From the NCBI RefSeq assembly GCF_014874095.1, contig NZ_JADBEB010000001.1:496001-560000 (forward strand): a stretch of DNA of 64,000 nt, read 5' to 3'. This document shows positions 16,994 through 27,537 of this stretch, piece after piece. The DNA comes from Plantactinospora soyae. GTDB lineage: Bacteria; Actinomycetota; Actinomycetes; Mycobacteriales; Micromonosporaceae. Positions within the stretch are counted from its first letter, which is position 1; each line of letters begins with the position of its first letter. Made by a program: the position numbers and the translations under genes. The notes under the pieces are model-generated. The model was not told the DNA's origin, searched no databases, and saw only the letters and a program-made list of their open reading frames with translations.

Positions 16994-19900
16994 TCAGTCC
17001 TCCGTCGGCGGCAGCGGCGACCGGCGGCTCTTCGGCAGCCGCAGCACCTCGAACTGGTCGGTGCCGTCGATCAACGCGCCGGACGGCGTCGGACGCCCGC
17101 CGACCGGGCCCCCCTGCGGTCCGACCGGTACGGCGGTCGTACCCGCCGCCACGCCGGCCGGTGCCGGCGTACCCGGAGCCGCCCCGGCGCCGAACCCGCC
17201 CGGCTCGCCCGAGCCGGTCCCGTCGGCGGACCCGCCGCGACGGCGACGCATCCGCTCCTTGGTGTTCTCGACCATCGTGTAGAGCGTCGGCACCAGCACC
17301 AGGGTGAGCAGCGTCGAGCTGATCAGGCCACCGATGACCACCACGGCCAGCGGCTGCGAGATGAACCCGCCCTCACCGGTCAACCCGAGAGCCATCGGCA
17401 GCAGGGCGAAGATGGTCGCGATCGCGGTCATCAGGATCGGCCGCAGCCGGCGTCGGCCGCCCTCGACCACCGCCTCGATCACGCCCATCCCCTGGGCCCG
17501 GTACTGGTTGACCAGGTCCATCAACACGATCGCGTTGGTCACCACGATGCCGACCAGCATCAGCACACCGATCAGGGCCGGTACGCCCAACGGCGTACCG
17601 GTGGCCAGCAGCAGGCCGATCGCACCGGTCGCGGCGAACGGGATGGAGACCAGCAGGATCAGCGGCTGGATCAGGCTCCGGAAGGTGGCCACCATGATCA
17701 CGAAGACGATGGCGATCGCGGCGAGCACCGCGAGGCCGAGGTCGGCGAAGGCCTCCGCCTGGTCGGCGCTGACCCCGCCCACCGCGAACGTCGCCCCGGG
17801 CACCTCGATCGCGTCGAGGCGCTCCTGCAGTGCGGCGGTGGTGGCACCCAGGTTCGACGCGGTCGACGTACCGGTGACGGTGGCGCTGCGCTCCCCGTCG
17901 ATCCGGGTCACCGCCAGCGGCCCCTGCACCTCGGTCACGTCGGCGATGTCGTCCAGCTTGATCGCACCGGTCGGCCCCACCGGCAGGGCCCGCAACGCGT
18001 CCACGCCGGCCGGCGGCTGCCCGGAACGCAGCACCACGTCCTGCTGCTCGCCACCGAAGGTGACCTTGCCGAGCGGGCTGCCCCGGAACTGCTGCGCGAC
18101 GAGCTGACCGACGGCCGCGTCGGAGAGCCCGAACCGGGCGGCGGCGGCCCGGTTGACCTTGACGTCGATCCGCGGCGCGCTCTCCGCCAGGCTGCTCTGC
18201 ACGTCCGCCACGTCCGGGGTCTCCGACATGGCCCGCTGTACCTGCTCGGTCGCCCGTGCCAGCGCGTCGACGTCGGCGGCCCGCACGATCACCTGGAGCT
18301 GGTTGACGGAACCGCCACCCGGCCCGCCGGCTCCACCGAAGCTGACCTCGCCGGCCCCGCTGAGCTTGTCGAACTCCGTCCGCAACGTCTCCTTCAACGC
18401 GGCGGCGTCGGCGTCGGCGCCGAGCGCGACGGAGAAGTTGGCGCTGTTGACGCTGCCGCCCCCGCCGAACGGGTTGGCACCGCCGCCCACCGTCACCTGG
18501 TACGAGTCGATCCCCTCGGTACGCTCCAGCACCGTCTCGACCTGCTTGGCCGCCGCGTCGGTGGCACCCAGGCTGCTGCCGACCGGCAGTTCCTGGCTGA
18601 TGCTGAGGGTGTCCTGTCCGGAGTCGTCGAGGAAGTTGGTCTCCAGCCGGGTGGCGAGCCCGAAGGTGCCGAAGAGCACGACCAGGCCGAGGGCGACGGT
18701 CAGCCAGCGCCGCTGGGTCGCGAACCGGATCACCGGCAGGTAGCCGCGCTGGAGTGGGCTGCGCAGCTCCTTCTCCTCGGCCGCCCGCCGCAGGTCCTCG
18801 CTGTTCGCGCCGCCATTGGCCGGCCGGAGGAACCAGTAGGCCAGCACCGGGATGATGGTCAGCGACACCAGCAGTGAGGCGAGCAGCGCCACCGTCACGG
18901 TGATCGCGAACGGCGCGAAGAGCTGCCCGACGAACCCGCCGACCAGCACGATCGGGGTGAAGACGGCGACCGTGGTGAGGGTGGACGCGGTGACCGCGCC
19001 GGCGACCTCCCGTACACCGCCGATGATGGCGTCGCGTTTCTCCTCGCCGTACCCGAGATGTCGTTTGATGTTCTCCAGGACCACGATCGAGTCGTCGACC
19101 ACCCGGCCCACCGCGATGGTCAGCGCGCCGAGGGTGAGCAGGTTGAGCGAGTACTCGCCGATCCAGAGCGCGATCAGCGCCACCAGCACGGAGAGCGGGA
19201 TGGAGACCGCGGTGACCAGGGTGGACCGGACCGAGAGCAGGAAGACCAGGATCACCAGTACCGCCATGACCAGGCCCAGCAGGCCCTCGGTGGTCAGGCT
19301 CTCGATGGACTTCTCCACGAACGGCGCCTGGTCGAAGACGATGCTCAGGGTGGCGCCGGAGGCGGTGGAGAGATCGGCCAGCCGGTCCCGGATCTCGTGC
19401 GAGATGCGTACCGCGTTGCCGTCCGGCGAGGCGGTGACCATGATGCCGAGGCTGTTGGTGCCGTTGGTCCGGGTGAACGAGGTCGGCGCGGCGAGCTGCT
19501 GCTCGACGGTCGCGATGTCACCGAGCCGGACCGGTTGGCCGCCGGGCCGGGCCGGCGGCAGGAAGATGCCGGCGAGCTCCTCGACCGAGGCGATCCGGCC
19601 ACCGATCTGGACCGTGCGGGTCTGGTCGTTCTCGGTGACCGCACCGGCCGGGATCGTCACGCCGTTGGCCTGGAGGGCGGTGCCGATGGCGGTCGGCGAG
19701 ACGCCGGCCACCGCGAGCTTCGCCGGGTTCGGGGTGATCACCACCTGCTGGTCGCGCGCCCCGGTCACCTCGACCGTGCGGACCCCGTCGATGGACTCCA
19801 GTTCGGGTACGACAGTGTCGGTGAGCTGGTCCGCGAGGGCGCGCTCGTCACCGCTCCCGGCCGCCGCGAGCACGACCGCGGGCAGGTCGTCGGTGCTGCC

Positions 19901-20284
19901 GGCGATCACCTGCGGCTCGACGCCCTCCGGAAGCTGGATCCGGTTCAGCGCGGTCTGCATCTTGTTGACCGCGTCGTCGAGGTCGGTGCCGAACTCGTAC
20001 TCCACCTGGAGGGTCGCGCTGCCCTCCTGGGAGGTCGAGGTGACCTTGTCCAGGCCGGCGATGCCCTGGATGCTGTTCTCGATCGGCTCGGCGACCTGCT
20101 CCTCGACAACCTCCGGCCCGGCGCCCGGGTACGGCGCGATGATGAAGGCCGCCGGGAACTCCAGCGAGGGCAGAAGCTGCTGCTTCAGCGACGGCACCGC
20201 GTACGCGCCGAATGCCGTGATCACGATCGCGATGAGCGCGACGAGCCCTCGGTTGGCGAGACTGAGTCTGGCGAGGAACGACAT
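16994..20284 (-). CDS. RND-superfamily efflux permease (AcrB/HAE1-like)
   Basis: A 1096-residue proton-driven exporter. It starts with a membrane segment (SLANRGLVALIAIVITAFGAYA), then two large extracytoplasmic loops and two six-helix bundles. ALTIAVGRVVDDSIVVLENI carries the paired Asp of the proton relay of TM4 (the VVDDSIVV block). The last ~85 residues are a Gly/Pro/Ala-rich cytoplasmic tail. AGGAG lies 10 bases before the ATG. No adaptor or outer-membrane channel gene is adjacent, which is expected in a Gram-positive. It lies between thrC and thrB, so it probably entered an ancestral threonine gene cluster. Confidence 0.94.
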   Translation of the reverse strand: MSFLARLSLANRGLVALIAIVITAFGAYAVPSLKQQLLPSLEFPAAFIIAPYPGAGPEVVEEQVAEPIENSIQGIAGLDKVTSTSQEGSATLQVEYEFGTDLDDAVNKMQTALNRIQLPEGVEPQVIAGSTDDLPAVVLAAAGSGDERALADQLTDTVVPELESIDGVRTVEVTGARDQQVVITPNPAKLAVAGVSPTAIGTALQANGVTIPAGAVTENDQTRTVQIGGRIASVEELAGIFLPPARPGGQPVRLGDIATVEQQLAAPTSFTRTNGTNSLGIMVTASPDGNAVRISHEIRDRLADLSTASGATLSIVFDQAPFVEKSIESLTTEGLLGLVMAVLVILVFLLSVRSTLVTAVSIPLSVLVALIALWIGEYSLNLLTLGALTIAVGRVVDDSIVVLENIKRHLGYGEEKRDAIIGGVREVAGAVTASTLTTVAVFTPIVLVGGFVGQLFAPFAITVTVALLASLLVSLTIIPVLAYWFLRPANGGANSEDLRRAAEEKELRSPLQRGYLPVIRFATQRRWLTVALGLVVLFGTFGLATRLETNFLDDSGQDTLSISQELPVGSSLGATDAAAKQVETVLERTEGIDSYQVTVGGGANPFGGGGSVNSANFSVALGADADAAALKETLRTEFDKLSGAGEVSFGGAGGPGGGSVNQLQVIVRAADVDALARATEQVQRAMSETPDVADVQSSLAESAPRIDVKVNRAAAARFGLSDAAVGQLVAQQFRGSPLGKVTFGGEQQDVVLRSGQPPAGVDALRALPVGPTGAIKLDDIADVTEVQGPLAVTRIDGERSATVTGTSTASNLGATTAALQERLDAIEVPGATFAVGGVSADQAEAFADLGLAVLAAIAIVFVIMVATFRSLIQPLILLVSIPFAATGAIGLLLATGTPLGVPALIGVLMLVGIVVTNAIVLMDLVNQYRAQGMGVIEAVVEGGRRRLRPILMTAIATIFALLPMALGLTGEGGFISQPLAVVVIGGLISSTLLTLVLVPTLYTMVENTKERMRRRRGGSADGTGSGEPGGFGAGAAPGTPAPAGVAAGTTAVPVGPQGGPVGGRPTPSGALIDGTDQFEVLRLPKSRRSPLPPTED

Positions 20285-20619
20285 CAGCGGCTCACTCCTG
20301 TGTATCGAGTTGGCGCGAGGGGTGTGATCGCGCGAGTTCTCAGGTCAGCGCGGCAGGAGGAAGTCTGCCTGACCCGGATCCCCGCCCAGGAATCGGGGCG
20401 CTGGGCGCAGCCTGCGGGTTGGCCGGTTCGGAGTGCAACCCCTGCTCAGCACCCTCTCAGCTCGCCATACCGTCCCGCCGACCGAACAGGCGACGCCGAT
20501 CCCGGTCCGGCTGCCGGCCGGCCCGGTCGGGAAGGGGCGGGAAGGGGCCGGGGAAGGTCGGACCGTTCGCCTGGGATAACCGTTCCAGCCTTCTACAGAG
20601 GAGCGCAGTTCTGACGATG
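20285..20619 (-). other. non-coding region upstream of the RND gene
   Basis: 335 bp with no supported gene. An inverted GGTCAG/CTGACC pair (about 20342-20373) lies ~60-90 bp before the RND start and could be an operator. The rest shows nothing I can name. Confidence 0.35.
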
Positions 20620-20649
20620 CCGGGCGGCCGGCTCCGGCTGGCCGCCCGG
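20620..20649 (-). terminator. hairpin directly after thrC
   Basis: Perfect 10-bp arms CCGGGCGGCC (20620-20629) and GGCCGCCCGG (20640-20649), 1 bp downstream of the thrC stop. It marks the end of the hom-thrC transcript before the RND gene. Confidence 0.75.
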
Positions 20650-20650
20650 A

Positions 20651-21700
20651 TCAGGCCAGGTCGAGTGCGCGCGCGGCGGTCGGCACGTCGTTGCGGATGG
20701 TGATCGGCGAGGGCGCGGTCGAGATGGCCCACTCCGGGTCCTTGAGACCGTGCCCGGTCACCGTGCAGACCACCGTCGACCCGCTGGGCACCATTCCGGC
20801 GGCGGCCTGCTGCAACAGTCCGGCGACGCTGGCCGCGCTGGCCAGTTCGACGAAGACGCCCACCTCGCGGGCGAGCAGCCGGTACGCCGACAGGATCTCC
20901 CGGTCGGTCACCGCCGCGATCAGTCCGCCGGAGGCGTCCCGGGCGTCGATCGCCTTCGTCCAGCTCGCCGGGTTCCCGATCCGGATTGCGGTGGCGATGG
21001 TGGAGGGCTCGCGGACCGCCGTACCGGTGACGATCGGGGCGGCGCCGGAGGCCTGGAAGCCGTACATCTTCGGGCGGCGGGTGGCGTTGCCGGCCTCGGT
21101 CTCCTCTTCGTAGCCCATCCAGTACGCGGTGATGTTGCCGGCGTTGCCGACCGGCAGGCAGTGGATGTCGGGGGCGTCGCCGAGGGCCGCGACGATCTCG
21201 AACGCCGCCGTCTTCTGGCCGTGCAGCCGGTCGATGTTGACCGAGTTGACCAGCGCCACCGGGTAGTCCTGGGCCAGTTTGGCGGCGAGCGCCAGACAGT
21301 CGTCGAAGTTGCCGTCGATCTGGAGCAGCCGGGCGCCGTGCACCAGTGCCTGGGCCATCTTGCCCAGCGCGATCTTGCCCTGCGGCACGAGTACGGCGCA
21401 GGTGAGTCCGGCCCGGGCCGCGTAGGCCGCCGCCGAGGCGCTGGTGTTGCCGGTGGAGGCGCAGATGATCGCCTTGTTGCCGGCCTCGACCGCCTTGGAG
21501 ACCGCCAGCGTCATGCCCCGGTCCTTGAACGAACCGGTGGGGTTGGCGCCCTCCACCTTGAGATAGACGTCACAGCCGAGCCGCGCGGAGAGCACCGGCG
21601 CCGGCAGCAGCGGGGTGTTCCCCTCGTGCAGGGTGATCACCGGCGTGGCCGCGCTGACCGGCAGCCGGTTCCGGTACGCCTCGATCAAGCCCCGCCACAT
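20651..21700 (-). CDS. thrC: threonine synthase
   Basis: PLP enzyme turning O-phosphohomoserine into threonine. Start set at ATG 21700 ([15 protein letters not shown]), with GAGGAGAGAG upstream; the longer frame adds 94 unlikely residues. 349 residues is normal for the short class. The PLP lysine is K59 in [11 protein letters not shown] and the phosphate-binding region is [16 protein letters not shown]. It follows hom on the same strand with a 175-bp gap. Confidence 0.97.
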   Translation of the reverse strand: MWRGLIEAYRNRLPVSAATPVITLHEGNTPLLPAPVLSARLGCDVYLKVEGANPTGSFKDRGMTLAVSKAVEAGNKAIICASTGNTSASAAAYAARAGLTCAVLVPQGKIALGKMAQALVHGARLLQIDGNFDDCLALAAKLAQDYPVALVNSVNIDRLHGQKTAAFEIVAALGDAPDIHCLPVGNAGNITAYWMGYEEETEAGNATRRPKMYGFQASGAAPIVTGTAVREPSTIATAIRIGNPASWTKAIDARDASGGLIAAVTDREILSAYRLLAREVGVFVELASAASVAGLLQQAAAGMVPSGSTVVCTVTGHGLKDPEWAISTAPSPITIRNDVPTAARALDLA

Positions 21701-21875
21701 ATCTCTCTCCTCAGCACCTGCGGTCCCCGCCCGGTCCGGTCGACGGCGGCGGGTCAGCTCCACGGTGACCCAGGGTCGCCGATCGGCTGCACCCGCACCA
21801 GCCGCTAACCACCTGGCGGGACGACCGGACCAAGCACTGGGCCGGCACCGGACTCCGGCAACGGGCGGTCCGCCG

Positions 21876-23222
21876 CTACCGGCTGCCGCCCTCGACCCGG
21901 AGCACGCTGGCGATCGAGCGAACGATCTCCAACCCGCGCAGCTCCTCGACCGTTGCGGCGAGCGCGGCGTCCGGGGCAACATGGGTCACGATCACCAGGA
22001 TCGCGTCGCCGCCCCGACCCACCGGGCCGGTACCGTCCGCCGGACCCGCCGACGCGGACGCCTGCCGTACGGTCGCGATCGAAACGTCGTGCCGGGCGAA
22101 CACCCCGGCGACCGCCGCCAGTACGCCGGGACGGTCGGCCACGTCGAGGCTGATGTGGTAGCGGGTGACCGCCTCCCCCATCGGCCGGATCGGCAGCGCC
22201 GCGTACGACGACTCGCTGGGGGTACGGACCCCGGCCAGGTGGTTGCGGGCGGCCGCGACCACGTCCCCGAGCACCGCGCTCGCGGTCGGCGCCCCGCCGG
22301 CACCCCGACCGTAGAACATGAGCTGACCTGCGGCGGCGGCCTCGACGAAGACCGCGTTGAAGGCGTCGCCGACACTGGCCAGCGGATGGCTGACCGGGAT
22401 CATCGCCGGATGTACCCGGACGCTGACCGACTCCGTTCCGCGCGAGTCCGGACCCCGGGAGGCGATGCAGAGCAGCTTGATGGTGCAGCCCATCGCCTTG
22501 GCGCTGGCCATGTCGGCCGCGGTGACCTCGGTGATCCCCTCCCGGTGGACGTCGGCGGCGGTCACCCGGGTGTGGAAGGCGAGCGAGGCCAGGATCGCGG
22601 CCTTGGCGGCGGCGTCGAAGCCCTCCACGTCGGCGGTCGGATCCGCCTCCGCGTAGCCCAGCTCGGTCGCCTCGTCCAGCGCCTCGGTGAAGCCGGCGCC
22701 GGTGGCGTCCATCGCCGAGAGGATGAAGTTGGTGGTGCCGTTGACGATGCCGGTGACGCGGCTGATGGTGTCGCCGTGCAGCGACTCGCGCAGCGAGCGG
22801 AGCAGCGGGATCGCCCCGGCCACCGCCGCCTCGTAGTAGAGGTCGGCCCCGCCCTCGGCGGCGGCGTCGTGCAGGGTGCCGCCGTCCTCGGCCAGCAGTG
22901 CCTTGTTGGCGGTCACCACGCTCTTGCCGGCCCGCATCGCCTCGACCAGCCAGGTCCGGGCCGGTTCGATCCCGCCGACCACCTCGATCACCAGGTCGAC
23001 GTCGTCCCGCTTGACCAGGCCGAGCGCGTCGGTGGTGAACAGGTCCGGATCGACCGGCAGGGTCCCCCGGTCCCGGGTGATCCGGCGTACGGCGATGCCG
23101 GCGAGCTCCAACGGCGCACCGACCCGCGCGGTCAGGTCGGCGGCCTGCTCGTGCAACAGCCGTACCACCTCGGCACCGACGGTGCCGCAGCCGAGCAGGG
23201 CCAGACGGACTGGTTTCGTCAT
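21876..23222 (-). CDS. hom: homoserine dehydrogenase with ACT domain
   Basis: Reduces aspartate semialdehyde to homoserine. N-terminal Rossmann motif [12 protein letters not shown] (9-20), catalytic region with [11 protein letters not shown] and the [18 protein letters not shown] block, then a C-terminal ACT domain starting near [21 protein letters not shown], which usually mediates threonine feedback inhibition. 448 residues is typical for the monofunctional actinobacterial enzyme. It lies between lysA and thrC on one strand, so the lysine and threonine branches are grouped. Confidence 0.97.
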   Translation of the reverse strand: MTKPVRLALLGCGTVGAEVVRLLHEQAADLTARVGAPLELAGIAVRRITRDRGTLPVDPDLFTTDALGLVKRDDVDLVIEVVGGIEPARTWLVEAMRAGKSVVTANKALLAEDGGTLHDAAAEGGADLYYEAAVAGAIPLLRSLRESLHGDTISRVTGIVNGTTNFILSAMDATGAGFTEALDEATELGYAEADPTADVEGFDAAAKAAILASLAFHTRVTAADVHREGITEVTAADMASAKAMGCTIKLLCIASRGPDSRGTESVSVRVHPAMIPVSHPLASVGDAFNAVFVEAAAAGQLMFYGRGAGGAPTASAVLGDVVAAARNHLAGVRTPSESSYAALPIRPMGEAVTRYHISLDVADRPGVLAAVAGVFARHDVSIATVRQASASAGPADGTGPVGRGGDAILVIVTHVAPDAALAATVEELRGLEIVRSIASVLRVEGGSR

Positions 23223-23334
23223 CGGCCTCGTGGCGTCCAGACCCGGCCGCCCAGGGGCGGGAGCTCGGACGCCACTGCCTCCCTTCGGGAAATCGTCGTA
23301 CCGGCGATGCGTGCCCGTCAGAGCCGCGAAGACG

Positions 23335-24720
23335 TCAGCCCACGTCCAGGGCCAGCAGGTCGTCCTCGGTCTCCCGCCGGACGATCACCCGCGCGCGGCC
23401 GTCCCGGACCGCCACGACGGGAGGTCGTGGGACATGGTTGTAGTTGCTGGCCATGCTCCGGCAGTAGGCACCCGTTCCCGGAACGGCGAGAAGATCTCCG
23501 GGCTGCACGTCGGCGGGCAGGAATTCATCCTTCACCACCACGTCCCCGGCTTCGCAATGCTTTCCCACCACCCGGGCGAGAATCGCCTCGGCCGTCGATG
23601 CCCGGGAGGCGATGGTCGCCGAGTACGACGCGCCGTACAGCGCGGTCCGGATGTTGTCGCTCATCCCGCCGTCGACGCTGACGTAGGTACGGATCCCGTC
23701 CACGTCCTTGACCGTGCCGACCTCGTAGAGGGTGAACACCGCCGGGCCGATGATCGCCCGGCCCGGCTCGATCGACAGCCTCGGACCGGCCAGTTGCAGC
23801 GCGGCGCACTCGTCATCGACGATCTTGTTCAGCCGCTTGGCCAGGTCGTGCGGTGCCGCCGGGTCGTCCTGGGTCGTGTAGGCGATGCCGAACCCGCCGC
23901 CCAGGTCCAGTTCCGGCAGCTCGACCCCGCGCGCGTCCCGGATCTGCGCCTGGAGCGCCAGCACCCGCCGGGCGGAGACCTCGAACCCGCTGGTGTCGAA
24001 GATCTGCGAACCGATGTGCGAGTGCAGTCCGCGCAGCTCCAGCACGCCCTCGTCGAGGATCTTGAAAGCGGCGGCCGCCGCCGCACCGCCGGCGAGCGAG
24101 AAGCCGAACTTCTGGTCCTCGTGTGCGGTCGCGATGAACTCGTGGGTGTGCGCCTCGACGCCCACCGTGACCCGGATCATCACCTGCGGCCGTACGTCGC
24201 GCTCCCGGGCCAGCGCGGTCAGCCGGTCGATCTCCTGGAACGAGTCGACGACGATCCGGCCCACCCCGGCGTCGAGTGCCCGGGCGAGTTCGGCCGGCGA
24301 CTTGTTGTTGCCGTGGAACCCGATCCGTTCGGCCGGCATGCCGGCGGACAACGCCACCGCCAGTTCTCCGCCGGAGCAGACGTCGAGGTGCAGGCCCTCC
24401 TCGGCGATCACCCGGACGACCGCCCGGCAGGTGAACGCCTTTCCGGCGTAGTAGATGTCCTCGTCCGGGAACGCCGCCCGGAACTCCCGGCACCGCTCCC
24501 GCAGGTCGTCGGTGTCCAGGACGTACGCCGGGGTGCCGAACTCCGCCGCCAGCTCGCGGACGCCGAGACCGGCGACCACGAGCGCGCCGTCGGCGTCCCG
24601 GGTCACGTTGCGCGGCCACAGGTGCGGCACCAGGGCGTTGACGTCTTCCGGGGTACGCAGCCAGGCCGGTCCTCGGACCCCGAGGTCGCCGTGCAGCGCC
24701 CCCGCTTCGTGAGCCCGCAT
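23335..24720 (-). CDS. lysA: diaminopimelate decarboxylase
   Basis: Last step of lysine synthesis: meso-diaminopimelate to L-lysine. Alanine-racemase-fold PLP enzyme; the PLP lysine is in YYAGKAFTCR, followed by HIGSQI, the glycine loop ELDLGGGFGI, EPGRAI and the active-site CEAGDV. The ATG at 24720 is chosen because GGAG lies five bases upstream; a GTG directly before it is too close. About 461 residues, normal length. The upstream gap to argS contains short degenerate tandem repeats. Confidence 0.97.
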   Translation of the reverse strand: MRAHEAGALHGDLGVRGPAWLRTPEDVNALVPHLWPRNVTRDADGALVVAGLGVRELAAEFGTPAYVLDTDDLRERCREFRAAFPDEDIYYAGKAFTCRAVVRVIAEEGLHLDVCSGGELAVALSAGMPAERIGFHGNNKSPAELARALDAGVGRIVVDSFQEIDRLTALARERDVRPQVMIRVTVGVEAHTHEFIATAHEDQKFGFSLAGGAAAAAAFKILDEGVLELRGLHSHIGSQIFDTSGFEVSARRVLALQAQIRDARGVELPELDLGGGFGIAYTTQDDPAAPHDLAKRLNKIVDDECAALQLAGPRLSIEPGRAIIGPAVFTLYEVGTVKDVDGIRTYVSVDGGMSDNIRTALYGASYSATIASRASTAEAILARVVGKHCEAGDVVVKDEFLPADVQPGDLLAVPGTGAYCRSMASNYNHVPRPPVVAVRDGRARVIVRRETEDDLLALDVG

Positions 24721-24764
24721 CACTTCTCCTTCGCCGCGCCCACGCGCGGTAGCTCGCTCTTCCC

Positions 24765-24875
24765 GGCGGCGCCTGTCCCGGTGACATCCGTCCCCGTCGC
24801 ACCCGTCCCGGTCACATCCGTCCGGTCACACCCGTTCCGGCCACATCTGTCACGGCGAATCCGCTCCGGTCACAT
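24765..24875. repeat. degenerate ~15-bp tandem repeats between argS and lysA
   Basis: Units of the type CCGGTCACATCCGTC recur about seven times with drift (CCGGTGACATCCGTC, CCGTCGCACCCGTC, CGGTCACACCCGTTC and so on), reaching the argS stop codon. They lie in the lysA 5' region. Function unknown; possibly slippage-derived. Confidence 0.75.
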
Positions 24876-26528
24876 CCGCTCCGGTGCGGAGACGCCGAGC
24901 AGGGCCAGGCCGTTGGCCAGGACGACCCGGGACGCCTCGACCAGCCACAACCGGGCCCGGGTCAGGTCGGTCGCCGGTTCGTCACCCACCGGCAGGACCC
25001 GGCAGGCGTCGTAGAACCGGTGGTACGTGCCGGCCAGCTCCTCCAGGTAGCGGGCGATCCGGTGCGGCTCGCGCAGCTCGGCCGCCGTCGCGACCACACC
25101 GGGGAACTCGCCGAGCGTCTTGATCAGCTCGTTCTCCTTGGCGTGGCTGAGCAGCCCCGGATCGAAGTCGTCCCCCCGGGTCACCCCGAGGTCGACCGCG
25201 TACCGCAGCAGCGAGGCGATCCGGGCGTGCGCGTACCGCACGTAGTGCACCGGGTTGTCGTTCGAGTTCTTGGTGATCTCGTCGACGTCCAGGGTCAGCG
25301 GCGAGTCCGTCGACGAGCGCGCCAGCGAGTAGCGGGCCGCGTCGACGCCGACCGCGTCGACGATGTCGTCGAGCGTGATGATGTTGCCGGCCCGCTTGGA
25401 GAGCCGTACCGGGACGCCGTTGCGGACCAGGTTGACCAGCTGGCCGATCAGAATCTCGATGTTGAAGTCCGGGTCGTCCCCGGCACAGGCGGCGATCGCC
25501 CGGAGCCGGTTGACGTAGCCGTGGTGGTCGGCACCGAGCAGGTAGACGCACTTGTCGAAGCCGCGCTCCCGCTTGTTGATGTAGTACGCCGAGTCGGCGG
25601 CGAAGTACGTCAGCTCGCCGTTGCTCCGGATAAGCACCCGGTCCTTGTCGTCACCGAAGTCGGTGGTACGCAGCCAGATGGCGCCGTCGGCGTCGTAGAC
25701 GTGGCCCTGCTCGCGCAGCCGGCCGAGCGCGTGCTCCACCGCACCGCTGCCGTGCAGGGTGCGCTCGGAGAACCAGACGTCGAAGTGCACACCGAACCGC
25801 TCCAGGCTGGCCCGCATCTCGTCCAGCATCAGCTGGTAGCCACGGTCCTGGAAGACGGTCAGTGCCTCGTCGGCCGGCAGGTCGAGCAGGTCGGCCCGCT
25901 CGGCGACGATCCGGGTGGCGATCTCCGCGACGTACTCGCCCGGGTAGCCGTCCTCCGGGGCCGGCTCGCCCCGGGCCGCCGCGTACAGCGACCGGCCGAA
26001 GCGCTCGATCTGGGCACCGGCGTCGTTGACGTAGTGCTCGCTGGTCACCTCGGCACCGGCCGCGGCGAGGATCCGGCGCAGCGAGTCGCCGACCGCCGCC
26101 CACCGGGTGTGCCCGAGGTGGATCGGGCCGGTCGGGTTCGCCGAGACGAACTCCAGGTTCACTCGCTGTCCGGTGAGCCGGTCGCTGCTCCCGTACGCCT
26201 GACCGGCCTGGACCACCTGGCGGGCGAGCTGCCCGGCGGCGGCCGGGTCGAGTCGGAGGTTGAGGAAGCCCGGTCCGGCGATCTCTACCGATTTGACCCC
26301 TGGTGTCCGGCCCAGCTCCTCGGCGAGGGCGGCGGCCAGTTCCCGGGGCGGCACGCCGACCCGCTTGCTCAACTGCAAGGCGATGGTCGAGGCGTAGTCG
26401 CCGTGCTCGGGATTGCGCGGTCGCTCCAGCGCCACCGACTCCGGCAGTACGGAGGGATCGAGACCACGCCGGGTGAAGACGGCGTGGGCGGCGGCGAGGA
26501 CGGCCTCGGCGAGGTTGGCGGGAGTCAC
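24870..26528 (-). CDS. argS: arginyl-tRNA synthetase
   Basis: Class I aminoacyl-tRNA synthetase charging tRNA-Arg. The HIGH motif is HLGH in [17 protein letters not shown] and the KMSK-like motif is VRLSKRAGN. An N-terminal Arg-specific domain and a C-terminal anticodon-binding DALR domain ([16 protein letters not shown] onward) are present. 552 residues is normal. The GTG start at 26528 has no ribosome binding site but a TAACAT -10 box six bases upstream, so the message is probably leaderless. It heads the argS-lysA-hom-thrC series. Confidence 0.97.
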   Translation of the reverse strand: MTPANLAEAVLAAAHAVFTRRGLDPSVLPESVALERPRNPEHGDYASTIALQLSKRVGVPPRELAAALAEELGRTPGVKSVEIAGPGFLNLRLDPAAAGQLARQVVQAGQAYGSSDRLTGQRVNLEFVSANPTGPIHLGHTRWAAVGDSLRRILAAAGAEVTSEHYVNDAGAQIERFGRSLYAAARGEPAPEDGYPGEYVAEIATRIVAERADLLDLPADEALTVFQDRGYQLMLDEMRASLERFGVHFDVWFSERTLHGSGAVEHALGRLREQGHVYDADGAIWLRTTDFGDDKDRVLIRSNGELTYFAADSAYYINKRERGFDKCVYLLGADHHGYVNRLRAIAACAGDDPDFNIEILIGQLVNLVRNGVPVRLSKRAGNIITLDDIVDAVGVDAARYSLARSSTDSPLTLDVDEITKNSNDNPVHYVRYAHARIASLLRYAVDLGVTRGDDFDPGLLSHAKENELIKTLGEFPGVVATAAELREPHRIARYLEELAGTYHRFYDACRVLPVGDEPATDLTRARLWLVEASRVVLANGLALLGVSAPERM

Positions 26529-26534
26529 CGAAAC

Positions 26535-26540
26535 ATGTTA
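26535..26540 (-). promoter_or_regulatory. -10 box of a leaderless argS promoter
   Basis: TAACAT on the minus strand, followed by six bases and then the GTG of argS. TANNNT placed 6-8 bases before the start codon is the pattern of leaderless actinobacterial genes. On the plus strand, TAGACT (about 26546-26551) could be the -10 box of the divergent DUF3105 gene. Confidence 0.5.
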
Positions 26541-26623
26541 CCGGGGGTAGACTCGGTCACTCGGTGGCGACCCTGCGCGTGTACGGCCCGCCATCCCCTG
26601 ACCGACCGACCTGACGAGGGACC

Positions 26624-27532
26624 ATGAGCATCAGCACCTCGGGCGGCGAACAGCGCCGTCCGTCCGTGGTCAGCACCGGCAAGAAGGCGCCGGCCGGCGG
26701 CAAACCCGCCGAGGACGGCAAGGCGGCCGGGACCAAGCCCGCTGAGGGTAAAGCGGCCGGGGCCAAGCCCGCGGGGACGGCCGCGAAGACCAACCCGGCC
26801 GGCCGGGTGCCGGCCAACCGGCCCGGCGGCGGAGGTGGCAAGAAGCCGCAGCAGCGCCGGCCGGTCACTCCGGTCCGGGTCAGCCAGGGCCGCTCGTGGG
26901 GCTCGATCGGTCTCTTCGTCGCCGTCGGTGTGGTCACCGCCGCGATCATCGGGTACGGCGCCTACGCGGTGATCCAGAACGGCAAGAGCTGGGAGGACAA
27001 GGCCTCCGCCATCGACGGCATCACCAACTTCCGCGAGAGCGACCCCTCGGTGGTGGATCCGTTCCCCGGCAAGCAGTCGCACGAGCCCGGTCCCCTGACC
27101 TACAAGATCACCCCGCCGGTCGGCAGCAGCCACAACAACGCCTGGCAGAACTGCATGGGCGACGTCTACGACGCCCCGATCGCCAACGAGCACGCGGTGC
27201 ACAGTCTGGAGCACGGCGCGGTCTGGGTCACCTACAAGTCGGATCTGCCCGCCGACCAGGTGGAGCAGTTGGCCGCCAAGGTCCGTGGCAACGAGTTCAT
27301 GCTCATGAGCCCGGTACAGAACCTGGACCGGCCGATCTCGCTCCAGGCCTGGGGCTACCAGCTCAAGCTGGACACCGCCGGCGACGGCCGGATCGACGAC
27401 TTCATCGGGGCGCTGCGGCAGAACGCCTCGATGGAGCCCGGCGCACCCTGCTCCGGCGGCATCACCGCCACCGGCACCGCCCCGCGGGACAACGTGCAGG
27501 GCGACCAGCCGCAGGCCCCGGTGGGCGGCTGA
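26624..27532 (+). CDS. membrane-anchored DUF3105 protein
   Basis: A 302-residue protein. The first ~85 residues are a Lys/Ala/Pro/Gly-rich disordered cytoplasmic arm, followed by one membrane segment (GLFVAVGVVTAAIIGYGAYAV) and an external DUF3105 domain (NCMGDVYDAPIANEHAVHSL, EHGAVWVTY, SLQAWGYQL). The conserved His residues (EHAVHSLEHG) suggest metal binding, but the family function is not established. It overlaps no gene and is followed 5 bp later by a DUF305 gene; the two form an operon divergent from argS. Confidence 0.9.
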   Translation: MSISTSGGEQRRPSVVSTGKKAPAGGKPAEDGKAAGTKPAEGKAAGAKPAGTAAKTNPAGRVPANRPGGGGGKKPQQRRPVTPVRVSQGRSWGSIGLFVAVGVVTAAIIGYGAYAVIQNGKSWEDKASAIDGITNFRESDPSVVDPFPGKQSHEPGPLTYKITPPVGSSHNNAWQNCMGDVYDAPIANEHAVHSLEHGAVWVTYKSDLPADQVEQLAAKVRGNEFMLMSPVQNLDRPISLQAWGYQLKLDTAGDGRIDDFIGALRQNASMEPGAPCSGGITATGTAPRDNVQGDQPQAPVGG

Positions 27533-27537
27533 TCAAT

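Noticed and set aside
16856-18877. Long plus-strand ORFs opposite the RND gene (also 18852-20614)
   Set aside because: Low-complexity mirror frames of a well-supported transporter gene.
21615-25014. Long plus-strand ORFs opposite thrC, hom and lysA
   Set aside because: Antisense to three certain metabolic genes; composition is Arg/Gly/Pro-rich.
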